From an uncultured Armatimonadota bacterium (GTDB taxonomy: Bacteria; Armatimonadota; Fimbriimonadia; Fimbriimonadales; Fimbriimonadaceae), in NCBI GenBank assembly GCA_903833215.1, contig CAILEM010000029.1, forward strand, positions 1 to 64,000: DNA of 64,000 bases, given 5' to 3'. A program made the position numbers and the translations under genes. Under the pieces are notes generated by a model, which worked only from the letters and a program-made list of their open reading frames with translations, was not told the origin of the DNA and searched no databases. Below, in pieces: positions 1 through 10,040 of this stretch; the first letter of the stretch is position 1, and each line of letters opens with the position of its first letter.

Positions 1-144
1 AGCACTTCGTTGCTCACCGCTCGCCTTGCGAACCCAACCCACAAGTGTTGCGCGATCCGACTCCGACAGTTCGATAACCATATACTAAAGACGGAATACA
101 GAACTCAATCGTACCGACGAATTAAAGACTCAGAACACTAGGAG

Positions 145-1761
145 TTAGTTAGTCTTGGCTTGGCCAAGACTAACAAGAAAGTTTTCTAGAGATTGTTGAC
201 TGACCGGCTTGTCCAGAGATAGGTCAAATTCATTGATCACAGTCTCACCGTGATGATTTGAACTAATATACGCCCCGAGCGAACAAATAGGTAGCCTCGG
301 CAGGCCCAGTGCGGACTCTCTGGCTCGAATAAGTCGTGTGGCTTCGATGCCATCACAAATTGGCATGTGAACGTCCATCAGTACCGCATCAAAAGAATGC
401 TGCGATACTAGCTCCAGGGCACGTTGGCCATTAGCTGCTTCAGTCACCGCGCACCCTAGGAATTCTAGTTTTTCCCGCATACTAGCTGATTGAATCGGAT
501 TATCTTCTGCGAGAAGTATCACCACGCGAGACGGCTCTGTTTCGCCTGAATTGCCATCTGCGACTTCAACTTCCTTTCGTCCGCTAAGTGGAATGGACAC
601 CGTGACAGTCGTTCCAACACCCACTTGGCTGCTTACGCTAATCTCTCCACCCATAAGATCAAGAATTCGCCGCGTAATGGCCAGTCCAAGACCGACCCCG
701 CTGTATTCTCGCGTGCTTGAACCATCCAACTGAACGAACGGCTCGAATATCTTTGCCAGGGCATCTTGGGGTATTCCAACGCCCGTATCAGCTACTGAAA
801 AGATGAAGCAAGTGCCGTTCGGCTCCGTTGTGCACCGCCAGGAGACAGTAACGGTTCCACGATTCGTGAACTTCACGGCATTTCCGATCAGGTGGCCCAG
901 TAGTTGTTTAAGCTTGATACTGTCGCAGGATTCAAATGAGCTACTCGAATTGTCAGAAACGCAACTCATCGAAATACCCTTCTTGAACGCTTCGGCCTTA
1001 TAGAGGTCAACGGTTCCTTGGACGAGCCGAGCAAGATCTGTTTTTTCTGCCACAAGAGTGGGGTTTTCATTCTGCAAGATGGATATTGTCAGAATGTCCT
1101 CGAGGACTTCATGCAGTCTCTCACTACTGAGAGCAATGAGGTCAAGAATCTGTCTATCATTGGGATCGGACAACATCTCTCGCAGCATTGAAGTCAGGCC
1201 AAGAATCCCGTTCATTGGAGTTCGGAGTTCGTGGCTCATGTTGGCGATGAATTCGCGCTTGATCTTTGACGCAACAACGACTTCTTCTTGTGCAGCCTTG
1301 AGGTTGGCATTCGAAGATTCAAGTTCTTTGGTTCGTTCCAATACCTTTGACTCAAGAACTCGGCCATGGAAGCTAATCTCAAGTAAATTCCGAATCCTAA
1401 GGAGAACTTCCTCGATATCAAAAGGCTTCGTTAAAAAGTCGGTCGCCCCATGAGTCAGTGCTTGGTGCTTTGTCGTGGAGCTAGCGTCGGCAGTCAAAAT
1501 CAGAATGGGCATGTATAGCCCAGGCATGTTAGTTTCCAACGCTTGGAGCACTTCGATTCCGTTCATGAATGGCATCGACATGTCAAGCAGGAGAATGTCG
1601 GGATCCCAGGTTGTAACAAAGTCCAAGGTCTCTCGGGAATCGGTCAGGCTAGATACGTTCGTGTAGCCAGCCATGTCGAGGACGGTTTCGAGCATGAGGA
1701 TATTTGCCCGTTCATCGTCGACGATGAGGACTTTGGCATTTGGCCAGAAATCAACTCTCAA
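145..1761 (-). CDS. Hybrid histidine kinase, REC-HisKA-HATPase-REC
   Basis: A 538-residue cytoplasmic hybrid sensor kinase with no membrane segment. An N-terminal receiver (about residues 8-128) has the acidic pair in VDDE, phospho-acceptor D60 (LLLDMSMP) and the TKPF lysine. A short coiled coil leads to a HisKA helix with the H box [11 protein letters not shown], an HATPase core with N, G1 (DTGVGIP) and G2 (GVGLGL) boxes, and a C-terminal receiver ([19 protein letters not shown]). The first receiver can therefore take phosphate from another kinase and tune this kinase, which then feeds its own second receiver. Its ATG overlaps the stop of the BvgS-like kinase upstream by 4 nt, so the two are translationally coupled and probably form one relay. 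The N-terminal receiver resembles that of the HD-GYP regulator downstream on the other strand. The final output is not visible. Confidence 0.93.
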   Translation of the reverse strand: MRVDFWPNAKVLIVDDERANILMLETVLDMAGYTNVSSLTDSRETLDFVTTWDPDILLLDMSMPFMNGIEVLQALETNMPGLYMPILILTADASSTTKHQALTHGATDFLTKPFDIEEVLLRIRNLLEISFHGRVLESKVLERTKELESSNANLKAAQEEVVVASKIKREFIANMSHELRTPMNGILGLTSMLREMLSDPNDRQILDLIALSSERLHEVLEDILTISILQNENPTLVAEKTDLARLVQGTVDLYKAEAFKKGISMSCVSDNSSSSFESCDSIKLKQLLGHLIGNAVKFTNRGTVTVSWRCTTEPNGTCFIFSVADTGVGIPQDALAKIFEPFVQLDGSSTREYSGVGLGLAITRRILDLMGGEISVSSQVGVGTTVTVSIPLSGRKEVEVADGNSGETEPSRVVILLAEDNPIQSASMREKLEFLGCAVTEAANGQRALELVSQHSFDAVLMDVHMPICDGIEATRLIRARESALGLPRLPICSLGAYISSNHHGETVINEFDLSLDKPVSQQSLENFLVSLGQAKTN

Positions 1762-4700
1762 TGGTTCGTCCTTTCGGCATAGTTGCTGACCATCTCCTCA
1801 AGCTGCTCTTCAGCTATGGGGCCTCTTATCATTTCTTCAGTCATTAATTCCACTTCCAAATCTTCGCCTTTAGCCCTGTCATCCAACTCCACTGCTATCA
1901 CCGGAATGAACCGTGTCACGGCAGATCGCTTGAGGCGCTGTAGTAGGTCCTTACTTGCCCCATCTGGTAGGTTTAGACTCAGGAAAATAAGCGTCGTTCC
2001 TTGCCATTTTGCAATTTTCAGTGCATCTGGAACGGTGTAAACATATTCGACCTGGATGCCATGACGAACCATGTCGAGATCCGAGACTTCGAGAATCTTC
2101 TCATCAGGACCCGAGACAACCAAAACCTTTGTGGCGCAGCTTTGTGTTTCGGCGAAAGTATTCGCACCGGGCTGCGGGATCAGTTTTTCGTCGACTTGAC
2201 CTCGGAAGGTCGCAACATCAAAAGAGAAAGCCGAACCGACTCCATCAATACTCTCAACCGAAATCTCACCGCCCATCGCCTGAACGTGCTGCTTCGAGAT
2301 TGACAGCCCCAGGCCTGTTCCTTCAATGCAACTGTTGCCAGTAGAGAGCCTGAGGAATGGTCTAAATAAGCTTGATAGTTCAGCTTTTGGTATACCCACA
2401 CCTGAATCTTGAACCTGGACAACCGTTCGCTCGTCTTCTCGCTGATAGACGTGGATCGAAACGCTTCCTCCTTCACGATTGTATTTGATCGCATTGGAAA
2501 TCAAATTAAACAGAATTTGCGTAAGTAGCTGCTTATCAACCCAAACATAGTTGGGACTCTGCTCTGACTCACCTGCCGCATGCATGACTTCAATGGCTAC
2601 GTGGTCTTTAGCAGCGATCGGGCTGAGTAGATTTACTACCGAGTCTATCGAGGCGGCGAGTTCAACGGCCTCGTAGTTGAGCGTGCGTTCACTGGGCGAA
2701 TCTTTGGCTATTTCTAGAATGTCATTGATCAAGCTCAGCAAATGCTCTCCGCTTCCAATGATCTTTTGGATTTTTGATTTGTTTTGAGGAGCGTCTGTGT
2801 CGTCAAGCAGGATCCTGCTGAATCCGAGGATGATGTTGAGCGGTGAGCGCAATTCATGGCTGATCTTTGCGATGAACTGATCCTTGAGCTTTGTGACCGC
2901 TTCAAGTTCATCTACCGTCGAGCGGAGATTGTCTTCGACCCGGATTCTCTCCGTAACATCATAGGCAACGCCTACGAAGCATCGCTTGCTCGTACCTAGA
3001 AACTCGGGACGTGCCCAAACTTGAATATCACGGGAGGAGTCCGGTTGCTTCGCAATTTTTAAGCACTTGACGTAGAGCACACCCAGCCGATACGCTTCAA
3101 GGGATAGGTCGGAGGCCAAGTCCTCATTTTGCGATTGGAGGAGACTCTGCCAATCCGCAATTGTAATCGGGGCATCCGATGGAAGGACATTGAGCAATGT
3201 GTGCATCCGAGAGTCCCAAATGAGTTCCCGGCTATCGACGTCGAACGTCCACACCCCAATTCCTCCAGCCTCAAGGGCCAGATCTAGATGGGCGCTTAGG
3301 GCCTGACTGGCCCTCTCAGCGATGACTCTCGCGGTTGCATCGTGTAGGATGCTCTTCACGACTTTGCGGCCAGCGATTTCAAAGGATGAACTGGAAATGT
3401 CTACGAAATGTTCCCCTTGAGATTGGGTCCTAATCACCACCTCGGAAGCTTCGCTTTGCCCATTGTTTTGGCTGAGGGAGTACGCTTCTTGAACGCGGCT
3501 CGCTTCGAAAGGCGGATGGAAATCCAAGAGGTTCCTTCCGATGATTGCATCAGAGGTTAGTCCCAAGAGCGCACAAGCTCGCGGGTTGCATTCCGTAACT
3601 ATTAGTTCGCCGTCGGCAATGAGAACGGCACTGGGGCCAAATGCCATAAAAGATCGGTAGTGGGCTTCCTTGGCCTCAAGCTCTTGTCGGGCCAGAACGC
3701 TTTCGGTAATGTCCTCAACAACGCCGAGCGTGTACGGAACCGAAGTTCCCTTGATCATTGCCGAATAGACACGACCCCAGACGAGGACACCGTTCTTCTT
3801 TACATATCGCTTTTCAAGTGAGTAGGACGGTATTTCCCCCGAAACAAGCTTTGTGAGAAGCTCCTGATTGCGACCCGCGTCTTCCGGATAGGAGACATCG
3901 AATATCGTTTTGCGATAGAGTTCTTCTTTTGTGTATCCAAGGATCTCGCACATTCGATCGTTGACACGAACGAAGTATCCGTCGAGCGTGATGTGCGACA
4001 TGCCGACCGCTGCCTGATCGAAAGTCGCCTGGAACATAGATTCGGCGCTTCGGATTGCCTTATTCGAACGGATATTCTCCCGGTAGCGTCGTATGAGGTT
4101 GTAGACGACGACCAACAGCAATAGCGCAATCGTCATTGACGAATAGATGAGTAGGTGACTTTGTGGTCCTGTAGCTTCGTCGTAGACCTTCAGCCACTTG
4201 TCATAAATCTTCTCATATTCTCCCGTCGCTTTGACGACAGCGAGCCCTTCGTTGATCTGCTCAAGTATTCGTTTGTCCCCTTCATGAACGGCCAGGCAAT
4301 AGTCCTGCGTAAAATTGATCTGCGCCGGCAGGGCTCTGACATTCGCTATTCCTAATTCTTGCAGCGTGATCAGGCCAGTGAGCTTGCTGATGAGAAATAC
4401 ATCTCCCAATCCAGATTGGAGTGCATCAAATCCTTCGTGAGCATCTTTGACGATAACGAGCGAACCCGCGAGTTTCTTTTCCGTGACATAGTCATAGGGA
4501 AGGCCATCCTTAATGACGATGACTTTGACTCGTTTTAGGTCTGCCTCCACCCGAATCGGCGTGTGGTCTGCGCGAGAGAATGCGGCACCTCTAAGAATGA
4601 GGTGGGGAACCGAAAAGTCTGCAAACCGATGTCTTCGTTGAGATCGAGCGAGATTCACCAAGATATCGACCTTTTTGTCCTTGAACTCCTGGAGGAGTGC

Positions 4701-5051
4701 AGGGAACTTCAAGACGCGGAAATGGTATCGCAATCCCTCACTGGCAGCTACCGCTTTCCAGAGGTCCACAGTAAAGCCAGTCACGCTATCCGGGGTTGAG
4801 CCAATTGAAAATGGAGGATACGCTGCCTCAATCCCTACCGTCAGCTCCTGTTGCGGCTGGGCCTGCCCCCATGATGTCGGAGCAACGCAGGACAGAAGGG
4901 TCAATACTATCGAAAATCGCGTCAGCCGCCAGAGGTTTGTGACGGCTCTTTCACACCCAAGGCCCTGGGGTCTCGATATGGATTTCGATGGCACCATTTG
5001 CAGAAGAACGGTCGAATTGGAAATCAATAACCGGATCGTTTGCAAAAGCAA
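1758..5051 (-). CDS. BvgS-like sensor kinase: solute-binding domain, TM, 3 PAS, HisKA, HATPase, pseudo-receiver
   Basis: A 1097-residue transmembrane sensor kinase. A signal anchor or signal peptide (about 40-63) precedes a family-3 extracellular solute-binding domain (LTVGIEAAYPPFSIG onward), as in BvgS/EvgS, which probably binds an amino acid or small ligand outside the membrane. A single TM segment (TIALLLLVVVYNL) leads to three PAS domains, a HisKA (ISHELRSPLNIILGF) and a complete HATPase (SNAIKYN, DSGVGIP, GTGLGL). The last 125 residues fold like a receiver, but the expected active-site positions are not conserved: VVSGPD replaces the acidic pair, FLSLNLPDG has Ser where Asp is expected, and the KP lysine reads RGP. 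It is thus a likely pseudo-receiver. The next gene overlaps by 4 nt. The start could instead be the ATG at 4997, which also keeps the signal peptide. Confidence 0.92.
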   Translation of the reverse strand: MLLQTIRLLISNSTVLLQMVPSKSISRPQGLGCERAVTNLWRLTRFSIVLTLLSCVAPTSWGQAQPQQELTVGIEAAYPPFSIGSTPDSVTGFTVDLWKAVAASEGLRYHFRVLKFPALLQEFKDKKVDILVNLARSQRRHRFADFSVPHLILRGAAFSRADHTPIRVEADLKRVKVIVIKDGLPYDYVTEKKLAGSLVIVKDAHEGFDALQSGLGDVFLISKLTGLITLQELGIANVRALPAQINFTQDYCLAVHEGDKRILEQINEGLAVVKATGEYEKIYDKWLKVYDEATGPQSHLLIYSSMTIALLLLVVVYNLIRRYRENIRSNKAIRSAESMFQATFDQAAVGMSHITLDGYFVRVNDRMCEILGYTKEELYRKTIFDVSYPEDAGRNQELLTKLVSGEIPSYSLEKRYVKKNGVLVWGRVYSAMIKGTSVPYTLGVVEDITESVLARQELEAKEAHYRSFMAFGPSAVLIADGELIVTECNPRACALLGLTSDAIIGRNLLDFHPPFEASRVQEAYSLSQNNGQSEASEVVIRTQSQGEHFVDISSSSFEIAGRKVVKSILHDATARVIAERASQALSAHLDLALEAGGIGVWTFDVDSRELIWDSRMHTLLNVLPSDAPITIADWQSLLQSQNEDLASDLSLEAYRLGVLYVKCLKIAKQPDSSRDIQVWARPEFLGTSKRCFVGVAYDVTERIRVEDNLRSTVDELEAVTKLKDQFIAKISHELRSPLNIILGFSRILLDDTDAPQNKSKIQKIIGSGEHLLSLINDILEIAKDSPSERTLNYEAVELAASIDSVVNLLSPIAAKDHVAIEVMHAAGESEQSPNYVWVDKQLLTQILFNLISNAIKYNREGGSVSIHVYQREDERTVVQVQDSGVGIPKAELSSLFRPFLRLSTGNSCIEGTGLGLSISKQHVQAMGGEISVESIDGVGSAFSFDVATFRGQVDEKLIPQPGANTFAETQSCATKVLVVSGPDEKILEVSDLDMVRHGIQVEYVYTVPDALKIAKWQGTTLIFLSLNLPDGASKDLLQRLKRSAVTRFIPVIAVELDDRAKGEDLEVELMTEEMIRGPIAEEQLEEMVSNYAERTNH

Positions 5052-5543
5052 GAACGACCATGTGATCTCAAGGGTGGCGTGAACCTGGTAACCAAAGTCA
5101 GCTTATCCGGCGAACTTACTGCGGACAGCATCGTTCTGAAAATGAGGTCCTAACTAAAAATCGATAGCAAAAAAGAACAATTATCTTTTGAACAGACAAT
5201 CGGTAGTCTACTGAGAGAATTCATTGAGCGCAATGTCCCTTTTAAGAGACTATCACTAATCAAATAGAAAAGCCCAACATAGGGCGCATGCATACGAGCT
5301 AGGTCGAGAAATTTGGCCCAAGAAAGCATGAAATCGCCCCCCAGCATGCGGGTAGTCGGGTGTAGAGCGTGCATGAAGGTTGCCCGAACGGACAGGCAAC
5401 TCCAGGTTTGTGGCAGCTTGGTAATTGAACACTGATGGCCCCAATGAGTCAAATCTGGTGTGCCGCTTGCCATTGAGTGAACTCTTTGGCAGAGCGGCTG
5501 TGACGCTTATGCGATGTCTTCGTTTTAGGTTGAGGGTGAGGAT
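5052..5543. other. Intergenic region between divergent kinase genes
   Basis: About 490 bases separate the divergent minus-strand BvgS-like kinase and the plus-strand PAS kinase, so promoters for both should lie here, but I see no convincing -35/-10 pair. A 107-codon minus-strand ORF is present but has no family resemblance and no ribosome binding site. The stretch around 5140-5270 is distinctly more AT-rich than its surroundings. It contains a short plus-strand reading frame ending at the TAG near 5260 that reads protein-like but has no usable start. Confidence 0.5.
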
Positions 5544-7541
5544 TTGGAGAACAGGGTAAGGGACGCCTCGACACTAGGAATGACAGAGATGTTTAGCCCT
5601 GAAATGTTCACGGCGATTCTACAGAGTTCCGTGGACGGGATACTGACAATTGATCGCGAACAAAAAATCGTTCAGTTCAATTGTGGCGCGGAAAGACTCT
5701 TTGGATATCAGCAAGTCGAGGTCATTGGTTCATCGATTTCGCGGCTCATTCCCGAGCACGTTAGAGCAGTCCATGAGACGCATGTTGCGCGCCGTCTCCA
5801 AACCATTGATGGCTCAAGGCAGGTTGAGCGGCTTCAAACTGTGATGGGTAGAAGATCTAGTGGAGTTCTATTTCCGTTAGAAGGCACTATTACCCATTTC
5901 AAACAAGATGGGGACTCGTATTTTACAGCGATCGTCCGCGATGTTTCAGACCGCTTAAAGGCAGAGGAAGAGACTCGAAATCGTGAAGAGCTTCTCACTT
6001 CATTGATAGAAGGTATCGATCAGGTGGTCACTTTGGTGACCTTTGATTCACCGGAAGCCGAGCCCAAGTACGCTTTTATTTCGGGCCAGACAACCAGAAG
6101 GATTGGCCGAAGTCCACAGGAATTACTTTCGAACATCGACCTTTACTTCCAGCAAATTCACCCTGATGATATTGAATCGGTCAGGGCTTCACACCATAGG
6201 ATTCGAAAAAATAAGGCACCTGAGGTGTTCATTTATCGAATGAAGAATGTTGAGGGAAACTACCGGTGGTTAGAACGAACGAGCACCCTGAAACTTGACG
6301 ACGCCGGAAACGTAACCAAGATCTTTAGTATTACGGCAGATATCACAGATCGGATCGATGTTCTAGAACAGTTGCGGAAGAGTGAGTTGCTGTATCGATC
6401 CCTTGTTCAGGGAATCTCTGAGATCACGGGAATTACAGTCATCGATCCGTTGGATCTGCAAACACGGTTTGAGTTCGTCTCGGAGCAAGTGTTTGATGTT
6501 TTGGGATATCGCCCTGAGCAATTCATTGCGGACCCAATGTTTTGGGGAAGTCTGGCGCATCCCGAAGATCGTAGCGAAATTGCGGCGCTATTGGAAAGGA
6601 TGCTTCAAGATGGGAAGTCGTTTACGGCAGATGCGAGGTTTAGGCACGCATCAGGTGACTACCGGTGGTTGCGCACCCAAGTCATCCCCGACCCCGACCG
6701 GACCGGTCGTGTCATGCGTCATTTCAGTATCTCTCGTGATATTACGGAAGAGCGAATTGCCGATGACCGTCGAATCTCCATCGAAGTAGCGGAGCGCGCG
6801 AACAAGGCGAAGAGTGAGTTCTTATCTCGAATGAGCCATGAACTCAGGACCCCGCTCAACGCGATTCTTGGCTTTGCACAGATATTAAGTCGCGACTGTG
6901 TTGGATCTGCTAGAGAGGGGTATGTCGCACCAATTCTCGTTGAAGGAAAGCGGCTCCTCAAACTTGTCGACCAGGTTCTAGAGATCGTACAGCTTGATGC
7001 CGGCCAGCTCCAACTCTTCAAGACGATCTTTGATATCGGTGAAGTTATGGAAGCAGCGCTAGACTCCATGGAGTCGGAGGGATCCACAGCGGTTCCGTAT
7101 TTGTCGCCGCAGCGCAAATTGCAGGGACCGATTTTAGTTAAAGCCGATCGACAGAGAACGCAGGAAGTCTTGAGATACCTCCTGATGCATGCAGTACATA
7201 ATAGTAATATTGAAGATAAAATATGGCTAGGATATGAACGAAAGCCGATCGACGGCTTTCGTATCACCATTGGCGGTTGGGGCAAGACCTTATCTAGCGA
7301 TAGGCTCCAAAAGCTTTTCTCGCCCTTTGAACGCTTGTCTATGAGAAATGAAGCTTCGGCAGACACCGGGCTTAGTTTTACTTTGGCCAGGCGACTGGCT
7401 GAAGAGATGAAGTGTCAGCTTGGTGTTTCTGGGAAAGACGACGGGACTAAGGAGTTCTGGTTGGATATTCAAGCAATCATTGTTCCAACCATTGACAGTT
7501 CGAGCTTGGATGCCTACATTGACGGAGGTTCTTCAATATGA
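5544..7541 (+). CDS. PAS-PAS-PAS histidine kinase with degenerate ATP-binding domain
   Basis: A 665-residue soluble protein with three PAS/PAC sensor domains (about 18-140, 160-275, 290-405) and a well-conserved HisKA H box ([19 protein letters not shown]). The HATPase region that follows is eroded. Where an N box should read NAxK the sequence is LLMHAVHNSN. The G1 aspartate position reads IGGWGKT, and the G2 box is DTGLSF instead of GTGLGL. It probably cannot autophosphorylate in cis but keeps the phosphorylatable histidine. The chosen TTG start follows GAGGGTGAGG. An ATG 12 codons later is an alternative. The stop overlaps the start of the next kinase by 4 nt. That kinase has a near-identical H-box segment and an intact ATPase, suggesting trans-phosphorylation or a heterodimer. 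Confidence 0.9.
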   Translation: MENRVRDASTLGMTEMFSPEMFTAILQSSVDGILTIDREQKIVQFNCGAERLFGYQQVEVIGSSISRLIPEHVRAVHETHVARRLQTIDGSRQVERLQTVMGRRSSGVLFPLEGTITHFKQDGDSYFTAIVRDVSDRLKAEEETRNREELLTSLIEGIDQVVTLVTFDSPEAEPKYAFISGQTTRRIGRSPQELLSNIDLYFQQIHPDDIESVRASHHRIRKNKAPEVFIYRMKNVEGNYRWLERTSTLKLDDAGNVTKIFSITADITDRIDVLEQLRKSELLYRSLVQGISEITGITVIDPLDLQTRFEFVSEQVFDVLGYRPEQFIADPMFWGSLAHPEDRSEIAALLERMLQDGKSFTADARFRHASGDYRWLRTQVIPDPDRTGRVMRHFSISRDITEERIADDRRISIEVAERANKAKSEFLSRMSHELRTPLNAILGFAQILSRDCVGSAREGYVAPILVEGKRLLKLVDQVLEIVQLDAGQLQLFKTIFDIGEVMEAALDSMESEGSTAVPYLSPQRKLQGPILVKADRQRTQEVLRYLLMHAVHNSNIEDKIWLGYERKPIDGFRITIGGWGKTLSSDRLQKLFSPFERLSMRNEASADTGLSFTLARRLAEEMKCQLGVSGKDDGTKEFWLDIQAIIVPTIDSSSLDAYIDGGSSI

Positions 7542-10039
7542 GTTCGTCTATGAATCCTCCGGAGGATGTTGCCGTCGTCTTGGCAAAGCTTGAGCGCCTA
7601 AACCAGTTCTACGATGCTCTAAGGCTCGTAACCCATGCCATCTTTCATTCCGCGAATATACAAGAAGTCTTCGAATCTACTTGCAGGATTATCGTTGAAA
7701 GTGGTCGATTTGAATTAGCTTGGATCGGAATGCATGACCCCATAACTGATGAAATTGTGCCTGTTACGGCGTGGGGGCCTGCCGTCGGCTATCTGAAAGG
7801 CGCGAAGTTTTCTGGTGCTGATGTGCCCGAAGGTCGAGGTCCGACAGGAATCACGTTCCGAACTGGGGAGAGTTACGTTCTCAACGATTTTTTGGCTTCT
7901 CCGCTTACGGATAACTGGAAGACAAACGCGGCAAATCACCGTCTTGGCGCATCGTGTACCATTCCAATTCGTCAAGAAGGTCGGATTGTAGGTGTTCTCA
8001 ACGTCTATTCGTCGCACATAGGTTATTTCCAGTCTCAGGAACTCACGCTACTTGAGGAAACGGCGAGTGATATCTCTTATGCTCTCGACCGATTTCACTT
8101 TGAAACGGTGCGGGCCAAAACGGAAGAGCGGTTGCGACTTTACGAAGCGATTGTCGAGGCGTCGAGAGATCCCATCATTAGTATCACCGTCGACTCAAAG
8201 TTTCTTAGCTGGAATAAAGCAGCCGAAAAGCTGTTCGGATACACAGCCGAAGAAATGATCGGCAAGCCGACGGATGTTTACATTCCTGAGATCCGGCGTA
8301 CGGAAGCCCAAAAGTGGGTGCAGAGCCTATTGACCGGCGAGACCGTCCGGGAACTCCAAACCATCCGAATCGCGAAGGACGGTTCGCCGGTTGCGGTTAG
8401 CGTCGTCAGTAATCCGATTCTAGATCAGGAAGGTCATGCTGTCGGAGCGGTCGCCTCCATGCGTGACTTAGAGGAAACAAAGAAGATCAACGCTGAGTTC
8501 GACCGGTTCTTCTCAAGTTGGCTGGACCTTCTGTGTGTCGTGAACTCGGAAGGATTTTTCGAGAAAGTCAGTAATTCCTTCACATCCACATTTGGCTGGA
8601 CGACTGAAGAGTTGTTGTCGCGCCCGTTTCTTGAGTTTGTGGCTGTGGAAGACCGCGAGGCGACGATTCTCCAATTTCAGAATCTGCAGGTACTTCATCA
8701 GAATGTCTTTGATTTTGAGAATCGCTACATCTGTAAAAATGGATCAAAACGTATTTTGTCTTGGAAGGGTACTCTACTCGAAGGTGGCCTGATCTATGGA
8801 TCTGCTAGGGACGTCACCGAATTGCGTGCCGCGGAAAAAGAGATTAGGGAACTCAATTCTGCTCTTGAAATTAGGGCGAGAGAATTGGGTGAGGCCCGCG
8901 ACAAGGCCGACCATGCGAGTCAAGCAAAGAGTGAGTTCTTATCTCGCATGAGCCACGAGCTTCGCACTCCTTTGAATGCGATTCTGGGCTTCGGGCAAAT
9001 ACTTGGAATGCGCTCAAGTGATCCTGACATCGCGCAGTGTGCGACCGCGATTCTGAAAGCGGGTCGGCATCTCGTCGACTTGATCGATGAGATTCTGGAT
9101 ATCGCCAGGATTGAGAGTGGGAGACTTGAGTGCTTTCCTGAGCCCCTTGCAGTCAATGGAATAGTTCGCCAAGCCGTCGAATTAGTTCGTCTCGATGCTG
9201 GCGAACGAGGCATAACGATTAGGGTTGAAGACGAAACTCTATGTGGAATCGTTCTTGCCGATCGAAAGCGATTTTTGCAGATTCTGATCAACCTGCTTTC
9301 CAATGCCGTCAAGTTTAATCGCTCTCAAGGATCTGTCGAAGTTCGATGTACCGACTGTGATGATGCGTATTGTCGGATCGAGGTCTGTGACACCGGATAC
9401 GGGACTGGAGAAGGCAGTGAAACTTGGCTCTTTAAGCCATTTGAACGTGGTGCCAATCCTCATGCCCCAGGTACAGGTCTCGGTTTGGCATTGTCGCGCA
9501 ATTTGGCTACCCTCATGGGAGGGAAACTTTGGATGAAATACTCCTCTTCTGAAGGCTCTTGCTTTGTCTTGGAACTTAGGCACTCTGAGCAGAACACCGT
9601 AACGAATTTGCCCAAGGAGGGCATCGCCAAAGTAAACCGCTCTCTGAATTCGGATACTGTCAAGATCGTGTATATCGAAGACAATACTGTTAACTTAAGG
9701 TTGATGGAAAGTTTCTTCGCGAAGATGTTGGGAGTCCAGCTTTCAAGTGCCATATCGGCTGAGATCGGGTTGAGACTTGTGAATGAGTTGCAGCCAAATT
9801 TGGTCCTTCTTGACTTGGGTTTGCCGGATCGTCCAGGGATTGAAGTGTTGAATGAATTGCGGACAAACGACAATACGGCCTCTACGCCGGTGATCGTGAT
9901 TACTGCCGATGTGACGGACCTTACGCGTCGAGAAGTCTTGGCGGCTGGCGCGAGTGGTTGCATTACGAAGCCGATAGAATTTGAAAAGCTGCTATTCGAA
10001 CTTAATAGACTCATCCCATCCGCTCTGGAGGGGGAGTAG
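7538..10039 (+). CDS. Hybrid histidine kinase, GAF-PAS-PAS-HisKA-HATPase-REC
   Basis: An 833-residue soluble hybrid kinase. A GAF domain (about 25-185) and two PAS domains sense an internal signal. A coiled-coil linker enters HisKA ([21 protein letters not shown]) and an intact HATPase (NLLSNAVKFN, DTGYGTG, GTGLGL). A C-terminal receiver (VYIEDNTVN, VLLDLGLPD, TKPI) accepts phosphate. The ATG overlaps the previous stop and is preceded by GGAGG inside the upstream gene, so translation is coupled to the ATPase-dead paralogue. Only one base separates its stop from the GTG of the HD-GYP response regulator, so the three genes form one operon whose likely output is c-di-GMP hydrolysis. Confidence 0.94.
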   Translation: MSSSMNPPEDVAVVLAKLERLNQFYDALRLVTHAIFHSANIQEVFESTCRIIVESGRFELAWIGMHDPITDEIVPVTAWGPAVGYLKGAKFSGADVPEGRGPTGITFRTGESYVLNDFLASPLTDNWKTNAANHRLGASCTIPIRQEGRIVGVLNVYSSHIGYFQSQELTLLEETASDISYALDRFHFETVRAKTEERLRLYEAIVEASRDPIISITVDSKFLSWNKAAEKLFGYTAEEMIGKPTDVYIPEIRRTEAQKWVQSLLTGETVRELQTIRIAKDGSPVAVSVVSNPILDQEGHAVGAVASMRDLEETKKINAEFDRFFSSWLDLLCVVNSEGFFEKVSNSFTSTFGWTTEELLSRPFLEFVAVEDREATILQFQNLQVLHQNVFDFENRYICKNGSKRILSWKGTLLEGGLIYGSARDVTELRAAEKEIRELNSALEIRARELGEARDKADHASQAKSEFLSRMSHELRTPLNAILGFGQILGMRSSDPDIAQCATAILKAGRHLVDLIDEILDIARIESGRLECFPEPLAVNGIVRQAVELVRLDAGERGITIRVEDETLCGIVLADRKRFLQILINLLSNAVKFNRSQGSVEVRCTDCDDAYCRIEVCDTGYGTGEGSETWLFKPFERGANPHAPGTGLGLALSRNLATLMGGKLWMKYSSSEGSCFVLELRHSEQNTVTNLPKEGIAKVNRSLNSDTVKIVYIEDNTVNLRLMESFFAKMLGVQLSSAISAEIGLRLVNELQPNLVLLDLGLPDRPGIEVLNELRTNDNTASTPVIVITADVTDLTRREVLAAGASGCITKPIEFEKLLFELNRLIPSALEGE

Positions 10040-10040
10040 T

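Noticed and set aside
1-144. Possible partial gene at the left edge
   Set aside because: No frame with recognisable similarity or ribosome binding site in these 144 bases; probably the 3' region behind the first hybrid kinase.
5150-5473. 107-codon minus-strand ORF in the gap between divergent kinases
   Set aside because: No ribosome binding site, no family resemblance, unusual composition; the overlapping short plus-strand frame is equally plausible and also lacks a start.
6719-7366. 215-codon minus-strand ORF inside the PAS kinase gene
   Set aside because: Antisense shadow of a well-supported histidine kinase; no own signals.
9981-10040. Track start of the HD-GYP regulator overlapping the upstream kinase
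   Set aside because: The GTG at 10041 has a strong ribosome binding site one base after the upstream stop; the longer start would add 20 residues before the receiver domain.
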